Both the position numbers and the translations under genes were made by a program. A stretch of 64,000 nt of DNA. Source: Arenicola marina (lineage: Eukaryota > Annelida > Polychaeta > Arenicolidae). Positions 38,001 through 47,624 of the stretch are shown piece by piece. Positions within the stretch are counted from its first letter, which is position 1. Every line of letters begins with the position of its first letter. Under the pieces are notes generated by a model. The model was not told where the DNA came from and made no database searches. It worked only from the letters and a program-made list of their open reading frames with translations. Where the stretch lies: NCBI GenBank assembly GCA_964019135.1, contig CAXHSH010000416.1, forward strand, positions 558,001 through 622,000, in the 5' to 3' direction.

Positions 38001-38653
38001 TAAAACATTTATTCATTAATTACTATGTTGTGCGCGCATGCAAACCATTGCACCTAAATGTGGATTAGTATTTAAAGTTGTATTATTCTTTTCGGAATAT
38101 TCTAGTGATGAGGAGTGGGACGCCCCCGCTAAAGGCCGAGGCAAGGGACGACCCAATGCGGCGCAGGGCAAAGGTAATAATAGTGTAGCTATACAATATA
38201 CATGTATTTAACATTTCACATACGAAACCAATGCCAAAGGGTAAGTCTGTCTTCTTCTAAAATAGACCACAGTTTATACTATACAGAAATCGTATTTTGC
38301 GTATGAATGTCATATAAACGCAAAGCATATTTAGGCACATGTTACAAATGAGAAAACGTCCGCCTGATCGAACTTTGCACGCAAAGACATAACGCCATTT
38401 CATTTATAGTTTAACCTGACCGTAAGATGTTTGGGCTGTTTTTTACACAGCTCGAAACAGATGGACGGCTGCCGAAGAGAAAGACGTCCGAGACGTCTTT
38501 AAAAGCTTCCTAGAAGAACACGTTGTGCCTAACAGAAAGGACATCGAAGACGCCAGGCCGCTTTTCACATGTAACACTGTGCGTGAGATGCCGTACAGAC
38601 GCATCGTGTACAAGTGCAATAATATACTAGCCACAATGAAGAAAAGGATGTAG
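27509..38653 (+). CDS. SET domain - tyrosine-recombinase-like - Myb/SANT protein (multi-exon host gene)
   Basis: Predicted exons: 27509-27677, 28493-28652, 28904-29099, 29911-29965, 30168-30285, 30433-30494, 31633-31750, 31897-31958, 33097-33214, 33362-33423, 33951-35286, 35596-35861, 36125-36255, 36664-36859, 37156-37194, 37427-37495, 38106-38173, 38451-38653. All have GT-AG borders, and phases agree at nearly every join. The 37495/38106 join is out of phase, so a different donor (the frame stays open to about 37731) or a missed exon is likely there. Start is ATG 27509, or 27551 in the same frame. Order of parts: SET8-like methyltransferase domain, three 60-residue repeats, a large unassigned region with Cys/His pairs, tyrosine-recombinase-like catalytic block, Myb/SANT-like C-terminus. 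Related long proteins combining the last two parts are familiar from fish. Expected site of action is nuclear chromatin; this is inference from domains. Confidence 0.75.
27729..28240. mobile_element. 512-bp inverted-repeat element in SET gene intron
   Basis: The ends are CAGGGTGCGCACAGGC and GCCTGTATGAACCCTG, a 16-bp imperfect inverted repeat. The body is rich in 'CTTGAAAAG..CTTGAATTT' blocks seen widely in animal genomes. The CAGGG start is typical of non-autonomous hAT-like elements, but an 8-bp duplication is not obvious. Confidence 0.55.
29282..29545 (+). mobile_element. Complete tRNA-derived SINE, (CAAT)n tail
   Basis: The head carries an A box (CAGCTCAGTGGGCAAGAGCGC) split here as GACAGCTCAGTGGGC and AAGAGCGCTCG, and a B box GGTTCGAGCCC near 29364. 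A unique body follows and a (CAAT)n tail ends at 29545. A 13-bp target-site duplication, TCATTGTCAAATC, flanks it at 29269-29281 and 29546-29558. It sits in the intron between the 28904 and 29911 exons. Confidence 0.88.
29911..29965 (+). CDS. Short linker exon inferred from phase
   Basis: The SET exon ends in phase 0 and the repeated exon starts in phase 1, so an exon of 3n+1 bases is needed between them. 29911-29965 (55 bases) has acceptor CTTTATCCAG, donor GTAAGA, an open frame (FNSNVLSTGSSIFMVPVV) and exactly this phase. It is a prediction from splice logic only. Confidence 0.5.
30050..33785 (+). repeat. Tandem 1,464-bp duplication, 2.55 copies, carrying an exon pair
   Basis: Copies start near 30050, 31514 and 32978; the third ends near 33785. 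Exons and introns are almost identical over the whole unit, so the duplication is recent. Each unit holds a 118-base and a 62-base exon (30168/30433, 31633/31897, 33097/33362) that splice in phase to add one 60-residue block ('CSGIVEGKEASCE...' and 'ETSAMEGSVRDGDEAEIP'). The acidic, low-complexity character suggests a flexible linker. Each full unit's following intron also carries four TTGTGAGATC motifs. Confidence 0.92.
33951..36859 (+). CDS. Large region ending in a tyrosine-recombinase-like catalytic block
   Basis: Exon 33951-35286 encodes 445 residues with two Cys/His clusters ('HYCLYCEYNGTNISRHLRNK' and 'PCPECYSW...IPRHQKNRC'), probably zinc-binding. Exons 35596-35861, 36125-36255 and 36664-36859 follow. 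Across the last two the protein reads 'IHRLRCTALRKYLATTTQ', then 'LQWVIKHLGHTMDVH' and 'THYRC'. This is the HxxR ... LGH ... Y layout of tyrosine recombinases (phage-integrase fold, as in Crypton transposons). The first catalytic Arg and the Lys were not located with confidence. The family's domesticated members in animals are usually transcription-related. Confidence 0.65.
37156..38653 (+). CDS. C-terminal exons with Myb/SANT-like end
   Basis: Two small exons encode parallel motifs, 'DKDWTPPTKGVGFTEK' (37427-37495) and 'DEEWDAPAKGRGKGRP' (38106-38173), which look like an old internal exon duplication. The last exon (38451-38653) encodes 'RNRWTAAEEKDVRDVFKSF' and ends KKRM before TAG. The spacing of Trp, Glu-Glu and Phe matches a Myb/SANT-type helix set often found at the end of the fish recombinase-like proteins. 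The frame of exon 37427 stays open without a stop to about 37731, so a longer exon form is possible. Confidence 0.6.
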
Positions 38654-38674
38654 AAGGATTGGCGACGACACTGC

Positions 38675-41296
38675 TTCTGCGGAGACTGACCGGCCCCAGA
38701 TAAAACGGCGGGGTGTAGGCGTTACTTCCACTGGAGAGACTGACTGGTCCAGGATACAGGGACGGGGGCGTTACTGCTGCTGGAGAGACTGACTGGTCCA
38801 GGATACAGGGGCGGGGGCGTTACTGCTGCTGGAGAGACTGACTGGTCCAGGATACAGGGGCGGGGGCGTTACTGCTGCTGGAGAGACTGACTGGTCCAGG
38901 ATACAGGGGCGGGGGCGTTACTGCTGCTGGAGAGTCTGACTGGTCCAGGATACAGGGGCGGGGGCGTTACTGCTGCTGGAGAGACTGACTGGTCCAGGAT
39001 ACAGGGACGGGGGCGTTACTGTTGCTGGAGAGTCTGACTGGTCCAGGATACAGGGGCGGGGGGGTTACTGCCACTGGAGAGACTGACTGGTCCAGGATAC
39101 AGGGGCGGGGGCGTTACTGCTGCTGGAGAGACTGACTGGTCCAGGATACAGGGGTGGGGGCGTTACTGCTGCTGGAGAGACTGACTGGTCCAGGATACAG
39201 GGACGGTGGCGTTACTGCCACTGGAGAGACTGACTGGTCCAGGATACAGGGGCGGGGGCGTTACTGCTGCTGGAGAGACTGACTGGTCCAGGATACAGGG
39301 GTGGGGCGTTACTGCTGCTGGAGAGACTGACTGGTCCAGGATACAGGGGCGGGGGCGTTACTGCTGCTGGAGAGACTGACTGGTCCAGGATACAGGGGTG
39401 GGGGCGTTACTGCTGCTGGAGAGACTGACTGGTCCTACAGGGGTGGGGGCGTTACTGCCACTGGAGAGACTGACTGGTCCAGGATACAGGGGTGGGGGCG
39501 TTACTGCTGCTGGAGAGACTGACTGGTCCAGGATACAGGGGTGGGGGCGTTACTGCTGCTGGAGAGACTGACTGGTCCTACAGGGGTGGGGGCGTTACTG
39601 ACACTGGAGAGACTGACTGGTCCAGGATACAGGGGTGGGGGCGTTACTGCTGCTGGAGAGACTGACTGGTCCAGGATACAGGGGTGGGGGCGTTACTGCT
39701 GCTGGAGAGACTGACTGGTCCAGGATACAGGGGGGCGGGCGTTACTGCTGCTGGAGAGACTGACTGGTCCTACAGGGTTGGGGGCGTTACTGCCACTGGA
39801 GAGACTGACTGGTCCAGGATACAGGGGTGGGGGCGTTACTGCTGCTGGAGAGACTGACTGGTCCAGGATACAGGGGTGGGGGCGTTACTGCTGCTGGAGA
39901 GACTGACTGGTCCTACAGGGGTGGGGGCGTTACTGCCACTGGAGAGACTGACTGGTCCAGGATACAGGGGTGGGGGCGTTACTGCTGCTGGAGAGACTGA
40001 CTGGTCCAGGATACAGGGACGGGGGCGTTACTGCCACTGGAGAGACTGACTGGTCCAGGATACAGGGGCGGGGGCGTTACTGCTGCTGGAGAGACTGACT
40101 GGTCCAGGATACAGGGACGGGGGCGTTACTGCCACTGGAGATACTGACTGGTCCAGGATACAGGGGCTGGGGCGTTACTGCTGCTGGAGAGACTGACTGG
40201 TCCAGGATACAGGGGCGGGGGCGTTACTGCTGCTGGAGAGACTGACTGGTCCAGGATACAGGGGCGGGGGCGTTACTGCTGCTGGAGAGACTGACTGGTC
40301 CAGGATACAGGGGTGGGGCGTTACTGCTGCTGGAGAGACTGACTGGTCCAGGATACAGGGGCGGGGGCGTTACTGCTGCTGGAGAGACTGACTGGTCCAG
40401 GATACAGGGGTGGGGGCGTTACTGCTGCTGGAGAGACTGACTGGTCCTACAGGGGTGGGGGCGTTACTGCCACTGGAGAGACTGACTGGTCCAGGATACA
40501 GGGGTGGGGGCGTTACTGCTGCTGGAGAGACTGACTGGTCCAGGATACAGGGGTGGGGGCGTTACTGCTGCTGGAGAGACTGACTGGTCCTACAGGGGTG
40601 GGGGCGTTACTGCCACTGGAGAGACTGACTGGTCCAGGATACAGGGGTGGGGGCGTTACTGCTGCTGGAGAGACTGACTGGTCCAGGATACAGGGGTGGG
40701 GGCGTTACTGCTGCTGGAGAGACTGACTGGTCCAGGATACAGGGGGGCGGGCGTTACTGCTGCTGGAGAGACTGACTGGTCCTACAGGGGTGGGGGCGTT
40801 ACTGCCACTGGAGAGACTGACTGGTCCAGGATACAGGGGTGGGGGCGTTACTGCTGCTGGAGAGACTGACTGGTCCAGGATACAGGGGTGGGGGCGTTAC
40901 TGCTGCTGGAGAGACTGACTGGTCCTACAGGGGTGGGGGCGTTACTGCCACTGGAGAGACTGACTGGTCCAGGATACAGGGGCGGGGGCGTTACTGCTGC
41001 TGGAGAGACTGACTGGTCCAGGATACAGGGGTGGGGGCGTTACTGCTGCTGGAGAGACTGACTGGTCCTACAGGGGTGGGGGCGTTACTGCCACTGGAGA
41101 GACTGACTGGTCCAGGATACAGGGGTGGGGGCGTTACTGCTGCTGGAGAGACTGACTGGTCCAGGATACAGGGGCTGGGGCGTTACTGCTGCTGGAGAGA
41201 CTGACTGGTCCAGGATACAGGGGCGGGGGCGTTACTGCTGCTGGAGAGACTGACTGGTCCAGGATACAGGGGCGGGGGCGTTACTGCTGCTGGAGA
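38675..41296 (+). repeat. 49-bp minisatellite, about 53 copies, in the 3' UTR
   Basis: The unit GGAGAGACTGACTGGTCCAG + GATACAGGGGCGGGGGCGTTACTGCTGCT is repeated with variants (a shorter form lacks the AGGATA; TGCCACT replaces TGCTGCT). Higher-order alternation of long and short forms is visible at 39400-41100. The array starts 22 bases after the stop codon at 38653 and precedes the poly(A) signal near 41544, so it appears to be transcribed as 3' UTR. Confidence 0.93.
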
Positions 41297-41543
41297 CATG
41301 GGGAGTGTGCGTGAGGTGTTACTGTTACTGAAAACCACTTCTATGATACAGGGGGGAGGAGATGCGGCGTTGCTATTTGAGACTAGGGGCAGTATATTGC
41401 TACAAAAGAATGTATATTGTTCCCGCTGACTGGGGCTTAATATTGACTGGTGCAAGAGTAAATGCGAAGTAATACAAACATGATGTATCGGCCTAAAATT
41501 AAATTGTTGGTTGATGTTTGTTCTAAGTATGTAGTTCTTTCAA

Positions 41544-41549
41544 AATAAA
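41544..41549 (+). terminator. Poly(A) signal AATAAA of the SET gene
   Basis: AATAAA within CAAAATAAAATAATTTCATTG is the first good polyadenylation signal after the minisatellite, giving a 3' UTR of about 2.9 kb. Confidence 0.5.
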
Positions 41550-41610
41550 ATAATTTCATTGCATTCTATTGCAAAGGTATTTTGATCTACATATGTTTTT
41601 TGTTCACAAG

Positions 41611-41970
41611 CTTGTGAGATCCTGTTGCTAATAACACGCCTTGCGAGATCAATGTATTTGACCTTGATCACACGCTTGTGAGATCCTGTTGCTAATAACA
41701 AGCCTTGCGAGATCAATGTATTTGACCTTGATCACACGCTTGTGAGATCCTGTTGCTAATAACAAGCCTTGCGAGATCAATGTATTTTACCTTGATCACA
41801 CGCTTGTGAGATCCTGTTGCTAATAACAAGTCTTGCGAGATCAATGTATTTTGCCTTCTGAGATCACCCTCTGAGATCAGGAAAGCTGTGCGAAGTCCTT
41901 GTGAGATCGACCTCAGAAGGCTTCGAGGGATGCATTTTCTGATCTCACAACCCGTTGATCTCACAACTCA
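41611..41970. repeat. 64-bp tandem array built of TTGTGAGATC motifs
   Basis: Four copies start at 41611, 41675, 41739 and 41803. Each contains CTTGTGAGATCCTGTTGCTA and CTTGCGAGATCAATGTATTT. A further TTGTGAGATC lies near 41903 and inverted GATCTCACAA copies lie at 41941 and 41957, followed by a long (GT)n run. The order (motif cluster, inverted copies, GT run) mirrors the upstream cluster at 24186-24369. Confidence 0.9.
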
Positions 41971-41999
41971 CACATACGTGTCTGTGTGTGTGTGTGTGT

Positions 42000-43560
42000 G
42001 TGTGTGCGTGCTCTGTAGGTCGCAAAACGCAACATTTCGTTCTGTAGTTTAATTTTCGACATGGCGCGGTCAAGTTCGTTAGCGGGTATGTACGTCAAAG
42101 GTCAAGGTCACGGGATTTTTTTTGTTTATTCCTTAACCATTGGTTGATAGGACCAAAAATCGGGAAAGTCGCTATAACGTTCACAGTTTCATTTAATTAT
42201 GCTGTACATTATGTCACGTATTTAGCCCGTAGGTAACTTGTACAACGTCTTTGAATTTTGCAAATCGCCTAATTAGTTAAGACCCTGCGAGAACTATTAA
42301 CTATTAAGAACAACTAGACAACATCAATGATGGGTGGCCGGGGACTCGTCACTTGGCTTATCAAGATGTCAACACAGCGCGGCTCGCTAATCTTGTTGTA
42401 ACATTACAGCGAGGATCTTCACTGTCGCGAGCTGTGCTGTGCAGGTCTACTGTTGTGTGTGTGTGCGGGGGGGTTGGGGGGGGGGGTCAAGCTGGGGTGT
42501 TGGGATGATTCAGTTGTTTGCTATGAAACTAATGTGCATGGTAGGGACGTAGACATGTAGACCGAAACTGAATAAATGGGCAGTTTGGTTTCAGACGTCT
42601 ACCGAGCGAGATCGTTGAGCCTGGGGGCAAAACTGAAGAGTGACTTTTACTTTTGGGATGGGCTAACAATTGAGAGGATGCTCACTATAACGACAGTTAT
42701 GGAGCTGCGGGATCTGAGGGGTCAATATTGAGGCATAAAATCTGGATTTAAGAGGCTAAATACGAATTTGAATGGTCAAATCTGAATCTCACAGTGTGTC
42801 TGTGCACTCTGTGTAGGCCACAAACGCAAGATTTCGTCGTATAAATTTACTCATCGGTATCCGAGCAAGTTCGTTAACGGGGTCTGTAGGTCACAGGTCA
42901 AAGTCACAGTCAAGTCAACTGTTAAGATCAAGGTCATTGTAGTGGACCGAAGACATAATCTGGATTTTACATTTTACGTCATCTCACCCTACGAATGACG
43001 CAATCTCGTTACTTTATCTGCATTCATGTACTCACAACAATATCGACGGACTTACGCTAGAAAACATGTTTCGTTACCTTGACCTTGCCGTGACACTGAC
43101 TTTGGATGTGTGACCTTGATCAATATGGTCGTCCGCGCCCAAATACTGTCATGCCCTACGCAAGGCGTCGTTTGTCTGCCTTGTCCCCTTCATGGAGAAA
43201 TTCAGGAATCATTTTCCCGCCCAAATCCTCTCATAGGGTTTAATGTTAAAGTTTAGGATTTTTTCGCAGAAAAACTATTCTAGCGATTTGCAAAATCTAT
43301 AAACGTTATAGCGATATGCCGATTTTGTTGTCCTATCTATCAGTAGTTAAGCAAATTTCAGAAAATTCCTGTGACCTCGACCTTTAGGTTACGTTGTCCA
43401 TCAGACAACTACTATGTCATGAAGTCCATGTATTTGATGTGCTCAGATTGTGGCATCAGTTCTCAGATATACCGGGAGGTCAATTGCATGGCTGGCAGGG
43501 TTGAGCGCTGAGACCTTCCTTAGTTTTTTCAACGTTTGCGTGATCGGCTCAGCTCTGTCA
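42000..43560. repeat. AGGTCA-bearing dispersed repeat copies
   Basis: Similar text recurs with 'GTCAAAGGTCAAGGTCACGG' near 42094, 'TAGGTCACAGGTCAAAGTCA' near 42887, 'TTACCTTGACCTTGCCGTGA' near 43075 and 'CTGTGACCTCGACC' near 43368; a further copy lies near 44405. Both orientations occur. No coding frame is supported. Confidence 0.55.
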
Positions 43561-43754
43561 CTCGTGACACCGTCTGGGAGTGCCAGTACGCCATTTTAAA
43601 TACAGTGCCAGTCCCGTAGAGGGCAGACTACCTTGGGGACAGGTCAAGACAGGACACCCGGCATCACAGGAACTACCCACATCACGGCGTCCAGCGGCGC
43701 TGCTGCTGCTCGGCCGGATCGTCCGGGGTTGTTCCCTGGTATCCCTGTTTTCAC

Positions 43755-44050
43755 TTGTTAACTGTTGCCTCGTTGTTACTGAGGCTGCCGTCCATGCCTC
43801 GTTGTTACCGAGGCTGCCGTCCATGCCTCGTTTTTGCTGAGGCTGCCGGTCATTGCGGGGACGTCGCTGGATCTGCCGTTCATCGCCGGGACGTCGCTGG
43901 ATCTGCCGTTCATCGCTTGGGACGTCGCTGGATCCGCCGGTCAACGCCGGGACGTCGCTCGATCCGCTGGTCATCGCCGGGACACGGCTGGAGCCGCCGA
44001 TCATCGCCTCAGCATTGCTGGGGCTGCCGTTCGTGCCTGACTATTTCTGG
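43755..44050. repeat. 30-bp minisatellite, two related blocks
   Basis: Block one repeats CTCGTTGTTACCGAGGCTGC + CGTCCATGC; block two repeats GGGACGTCGCTGGATCTGCC + GTTCATCGCC. Open frames in four registers over this stretch follow from the 30-bp period. Confidence 0.88.
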
Positions 44051-45068
44051 GGCTGTCGCTCATATTCAACCATAGTTCACGTCTGGCCATTACAAATTAT
44101 CCTATACGTTACCTAATGTAAATAAATATTATACTTTATTACAACCCGTTTTGTCCATGAATATTCACTTCGTGACATACTACTACTTTGCACTCGATCT
44201 GTCGACTGGCCGTGGGATTGTCTCTGTAAAAGGAGAGGTCGATAGCTTGACCTATCAAAAACAAATCCAAAATTAACATTTTCAAGAACCCGTAGCGTGA
44301 AACTATTCATCCCACGTAAAATCTGAGTATTATTTGTATGTTTCTAATCTGTAATCTATCTGTAATATTAAGCGAGCCTGGTCGGAAAATGTGTTTTGGA
44401 AGTATGATCTTACCGTGACATTGACCTTTGAGTTACGTGGCCCTACGAACTTGATCTGTCGATGGTAAAAGGAGAGGTTTAAATCGTAGATTTTCGTCTT
44501 AACGAAACCGTCATACTATGACGACTTTCGTGTCATAACAAACTGACCCTACCGACATAATGAGTATGATCGACATTTAAACCGGTACCTGCATCTACGT
44601 TACTTGGTTTTGAAGCTTATGCTCACATTTTCAATTATTGTGTATAAATAATGCTTCAGCGCGCTATGGGATGCCAATAATGAATATGTGGGAAAGGCCT
44701 CGTTATCTTGTTCTTGTTGCAGAGACTCCTGAGGTGGTTTCCTACAGGCGAAAGAAAAAAACACGGTGTGTTTCGTAGAAAATGTGCTGCATCTGCCTTT
44801 TAAAGCTGGGCCGTTCATGCGTAATCGTAGAATCACCCGGTAATAATGGAATACATTTTATTCGAGTGAACCCAGTGGCATGAATCCTCTACATTTTGCC
44901 CAACATTGTCGTGGTTGGTTGTCAAATACATTTCAATTGAAAGGACAGTATGGATCACTGCGGAACTTCGTGTAATTGAAACTCATATTTCACCATTGGT
45001 TGAGGCAACCGGCAAGCCCCCGAAGAAAGACACAGTCGTTGACGTCCACAACGCATCCCCGAGTCCCT

Positions 45069-45463
45069 GAGTACGATGGACTGGAAGGCTATAAAGTATA
45101 GAGCGTGGACCCTATATCAGCAGAGACGGACACAATTTGACAGTCGTACATAACGTCTTTATGTTTGATCTTAATTGTGATGTAAACGTGATGGTTACAT
45201 AATTATCTTGTGTTGAGTGGATATGGAATATAACTTGACATAGTATTAGTACTTTTAGTCCGTTTGTGCAGAATGGAGCAAGTTTGCGTGGATTTGTATG
45301 TTAAAATTGTAACCAGTCCCTTAGTATGAGGGACTGTAAGGCTATAAACTATAGAGCGTGGGGCCTCTATCAGCAGACGGAAACAAGTTGATAGTCGTAC
45401 ATAGCGTCTTTATGTTTGATCTTAATTGTGATGTAAATGTGATGGCTACATATCTTGTGTTGC
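45069..45463. repeat. Pair of ~145-bp direct repeats
   Basis: 45069-45217 and 45321-45463 share GGCTATAAA(G/C)TATAGAGCGTGG, TCGTACATA(A/G)CGTCTTTATG and TTGATCTTAATTGTGATGTA at the same spacing. They differ by small indels and substitutions. No coding signal; possible old element ends. Confidence 0.75.
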
Positions 45464-45644
45464 GACCGGGGGGTGGGGGGTGAGAATGCTTTCCTTTTTA
45501 CACCGGCGAGAGGGGGGGTGGGGGTATTTTGGATGGGTCCCATCTGACACTAATTAGCTAACTGCGTGTATAATCTTCGCGTGTATGTGAATACGGAAGG
45601 TTATTATCAAATTTCTCCCATTTGCAGATGCCCAGGCGTTATGA

Positions 45645-46810
45645 AAAAAACATGTGGTCCGCAAATGGACGGACGAAGACCTCGACCGGGCACTGGCGGA
45701 TAATAGGAGCGGAAAGAGGTCTGTGCGAAAAGCCGCAGAGATATATGGGGTGCCACGGAGCACGATATCGGACTATCTTTGCGGCTCCTCGCTCCCTGGC
45801 TGCTCCCTCGGCAGGCCACCTGTCCTTCCCCCCAAGGCTGAAGAGGCCCTTTTGACCAAGACCCAGGAGGCTGCTTCCCAGGGCCTAGGAGTCAGCAGAC
45901 TCCAGTTAATGTTGAAGGCTGGTTAGGATCTATTTCCCAATGTATTGATGCAACTTGAAGATTATTTTGATTATAGATGAAGTCGCTGTGTTCATGTAAT
46001 ATTAAGTGTTGCGTATTTATGAGTAAAAGCATAAGGAAAGTAACAGTTGATGCTTCAAGTGTCAGTAGGTGCAAATGCATTATAGATGAGAAATTGAAAG
46101 CTGAGAACTAAGTTCAGTGGCGACTTCGATGGCAGTCACTATAATGTGGCAACAACGACTAATACTATTTCTAAGCTGCGGATATACCTGTTCAACCCGC
46201 CTGTCCTTCTGCCGCCGGGTGTCTTCAGCCCCTCAAACATTTACGATCAGCCTGCTCCAAACGATATGCACTAATATTTCGTATTTCACGTGATTAATGC
46301 TGTGACATTGCTTTACTTCGTGCAGGTCAATTAGCACGATAAATACAGTTGACCACTCCCTTTCGAGATGGCGTCCCGGGAAAGGAATGGTGGTAAGGAG
46401 TCAAGAGGCGCCACCCCGACATGACCATCAGGCGCTCAGAAGCCACGTCGACGGTGCGTCTACATGCAATGAATCTCCCGGTTGTTGAAAAGTACTTCAC
46501 GGACTTAAACGACATTTTGGTGGGTCTGGGTCTAGCTGACCATCCATCGGCTATTTGGAATGCGGACGAAACCGGGTTTCAACTGCAGCACAAACAACAA
46601 ACCAACTTTGGTTTGTGCCAGAAAAGGCACGAGGGCATTGCCTGGTCGAACGGCGAACTCGAAAGAGTCCGTCAGTGATCTCGTCTGCGGCAATGCCTAT
46701 GGTGCTAGAATGCAGGCAGCGCAGGGTGCAGGCATTCACATTTTGGCTCTTTATTTTTTTGTGGGTCAACTTACGGGTCGATTTGTCTGCAACCCGCAGG
46801 GTTAGAGGTG
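45645..46810 (+). pseudogene. Decayed pogo/Tigger-type transposase
   Basis: 45654-45926 encodes 'RKWTDEDLDRALADNRSGK' and 'SVRKAAEIYGVPRSTISDY', a Psq/CENP-B N-terminal helix-turn-helix. After about 400 bases of unrelated sequence (intron or insertion) the second part appears near 46360: 'PGKEWW' then 'GVKRRHPDMTIRRSEA' and 'HPSAIWNADETGFQL', the latter carrying the first Asp of the DDE nuclease. At least one in-frame stop (TAA near 46394) and a frame change after 46600 break it, and the C-terminal Asp/Glu-Asp blocks are missing. Terminal inverted repeats were not identified. It is a dead DNA transposon copy. Confidence 0.75.
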
Positions 46811-46929
46811 GTTTGGAAAGGAGACAATTCAATAAAAAACCGCCTTTAACCAGCTCCATCCTTTTGGGCAGCAAATGTCGCACTTTTTTGCCAGATTTTC
46901 GTGTCCGTAGGGTTAGCATTTTTAGGGTC

Positions 46930-47480
46930 CGGGCGAGTGCTAGAACTTGATTTTACTTTAAATGGGGTCGAGTTACTTGTGAAATTTGTAAAAGCGCGTC
47001 TTAAAATAACTTAATACCTGCCCACCAGAGACGGCAACATATGTCGCATTTACTACAATTAGTTATACCTGGTTGGTAATTAATTAAAAAATGACATGTA
47101 CCAGTATATATTACAAGGTATATATTTGCATATAATATTTGCAAACTGATATTAAACAATGTTATTTTTAACCTGATAGTATGTAGCAAAATAAGGAGAA
47201 TTTCATATATTGTATTTGCTGCTTTTTGGAGGTTTGCATGAATTACACAATAAAGCTAGCATTCCAAGATGTGCTTTCTTGTTGATATGCTATTCTTGTT
47301 GATATGCTATTCTATATCTAGAAACGCGTGTGATAACGTTAAAGACAAACACGGTGATATATATATTGCATATTAACCATTTATTGTCTCATAAGTTTAA
47401 TAGTCTGAAAAAATAAAAACAATGAAGCAATATATCATAGGAGGCAGCTGGACAGCCAAAAGATGATAAACGTCGCATTA
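46930..47480. other. AT-rich non-coding stretch
   Basis: No gene is supported. A short tandem (CTTGTTGATATGCTATTC) lies near 47278-47315. Confidence 0.5.
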
Positions 47481-47503
47481 CTTATCCTTTTAATTTTCTT
47501 GAG

Positions 47504-47620
47504 TTAACTCCTTGCTATCTCAACCAGTCTTCTTTCACCGGCATTGCCACCAGTGTTTCCTTTTGGTTGAAACTCAAATGCAAGATTCCTCTGAAGGCGC
47601 GAAGCTGGTTTTCTTGATAT
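47504..47620 (-). CDS. Possible terminal exon, unrecognised
   Basis: On the minus strand a strong acceptor (TTTTGTCTTTCCAG) is followed by 38 codons ('ISRKPASRLQRNLAFEFQPK' at the start, ending IARS) and a stop at 47504. A minus-strand AATAAA lies near 47386. The residues match no family I recognise, and no upstream exon was found. Confidence 0.3.
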   Translation of the reverse strand: MSRKPASRLQRNLAFEFQPKGNTGGNAGERRLVEIARS

Positions 47621-47624
47621 CTGG

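Noticed and set aside
38675-41296. CRISPR array
   Set aside because: Regular spacing but units are continuous tandem repeats with no unique spacers, in animal DNA.
43558-44116. Open frames of 65-148 codons on both strands
   Set aside because: Explained by 30-bp tandem repeats; no domain or splice support.
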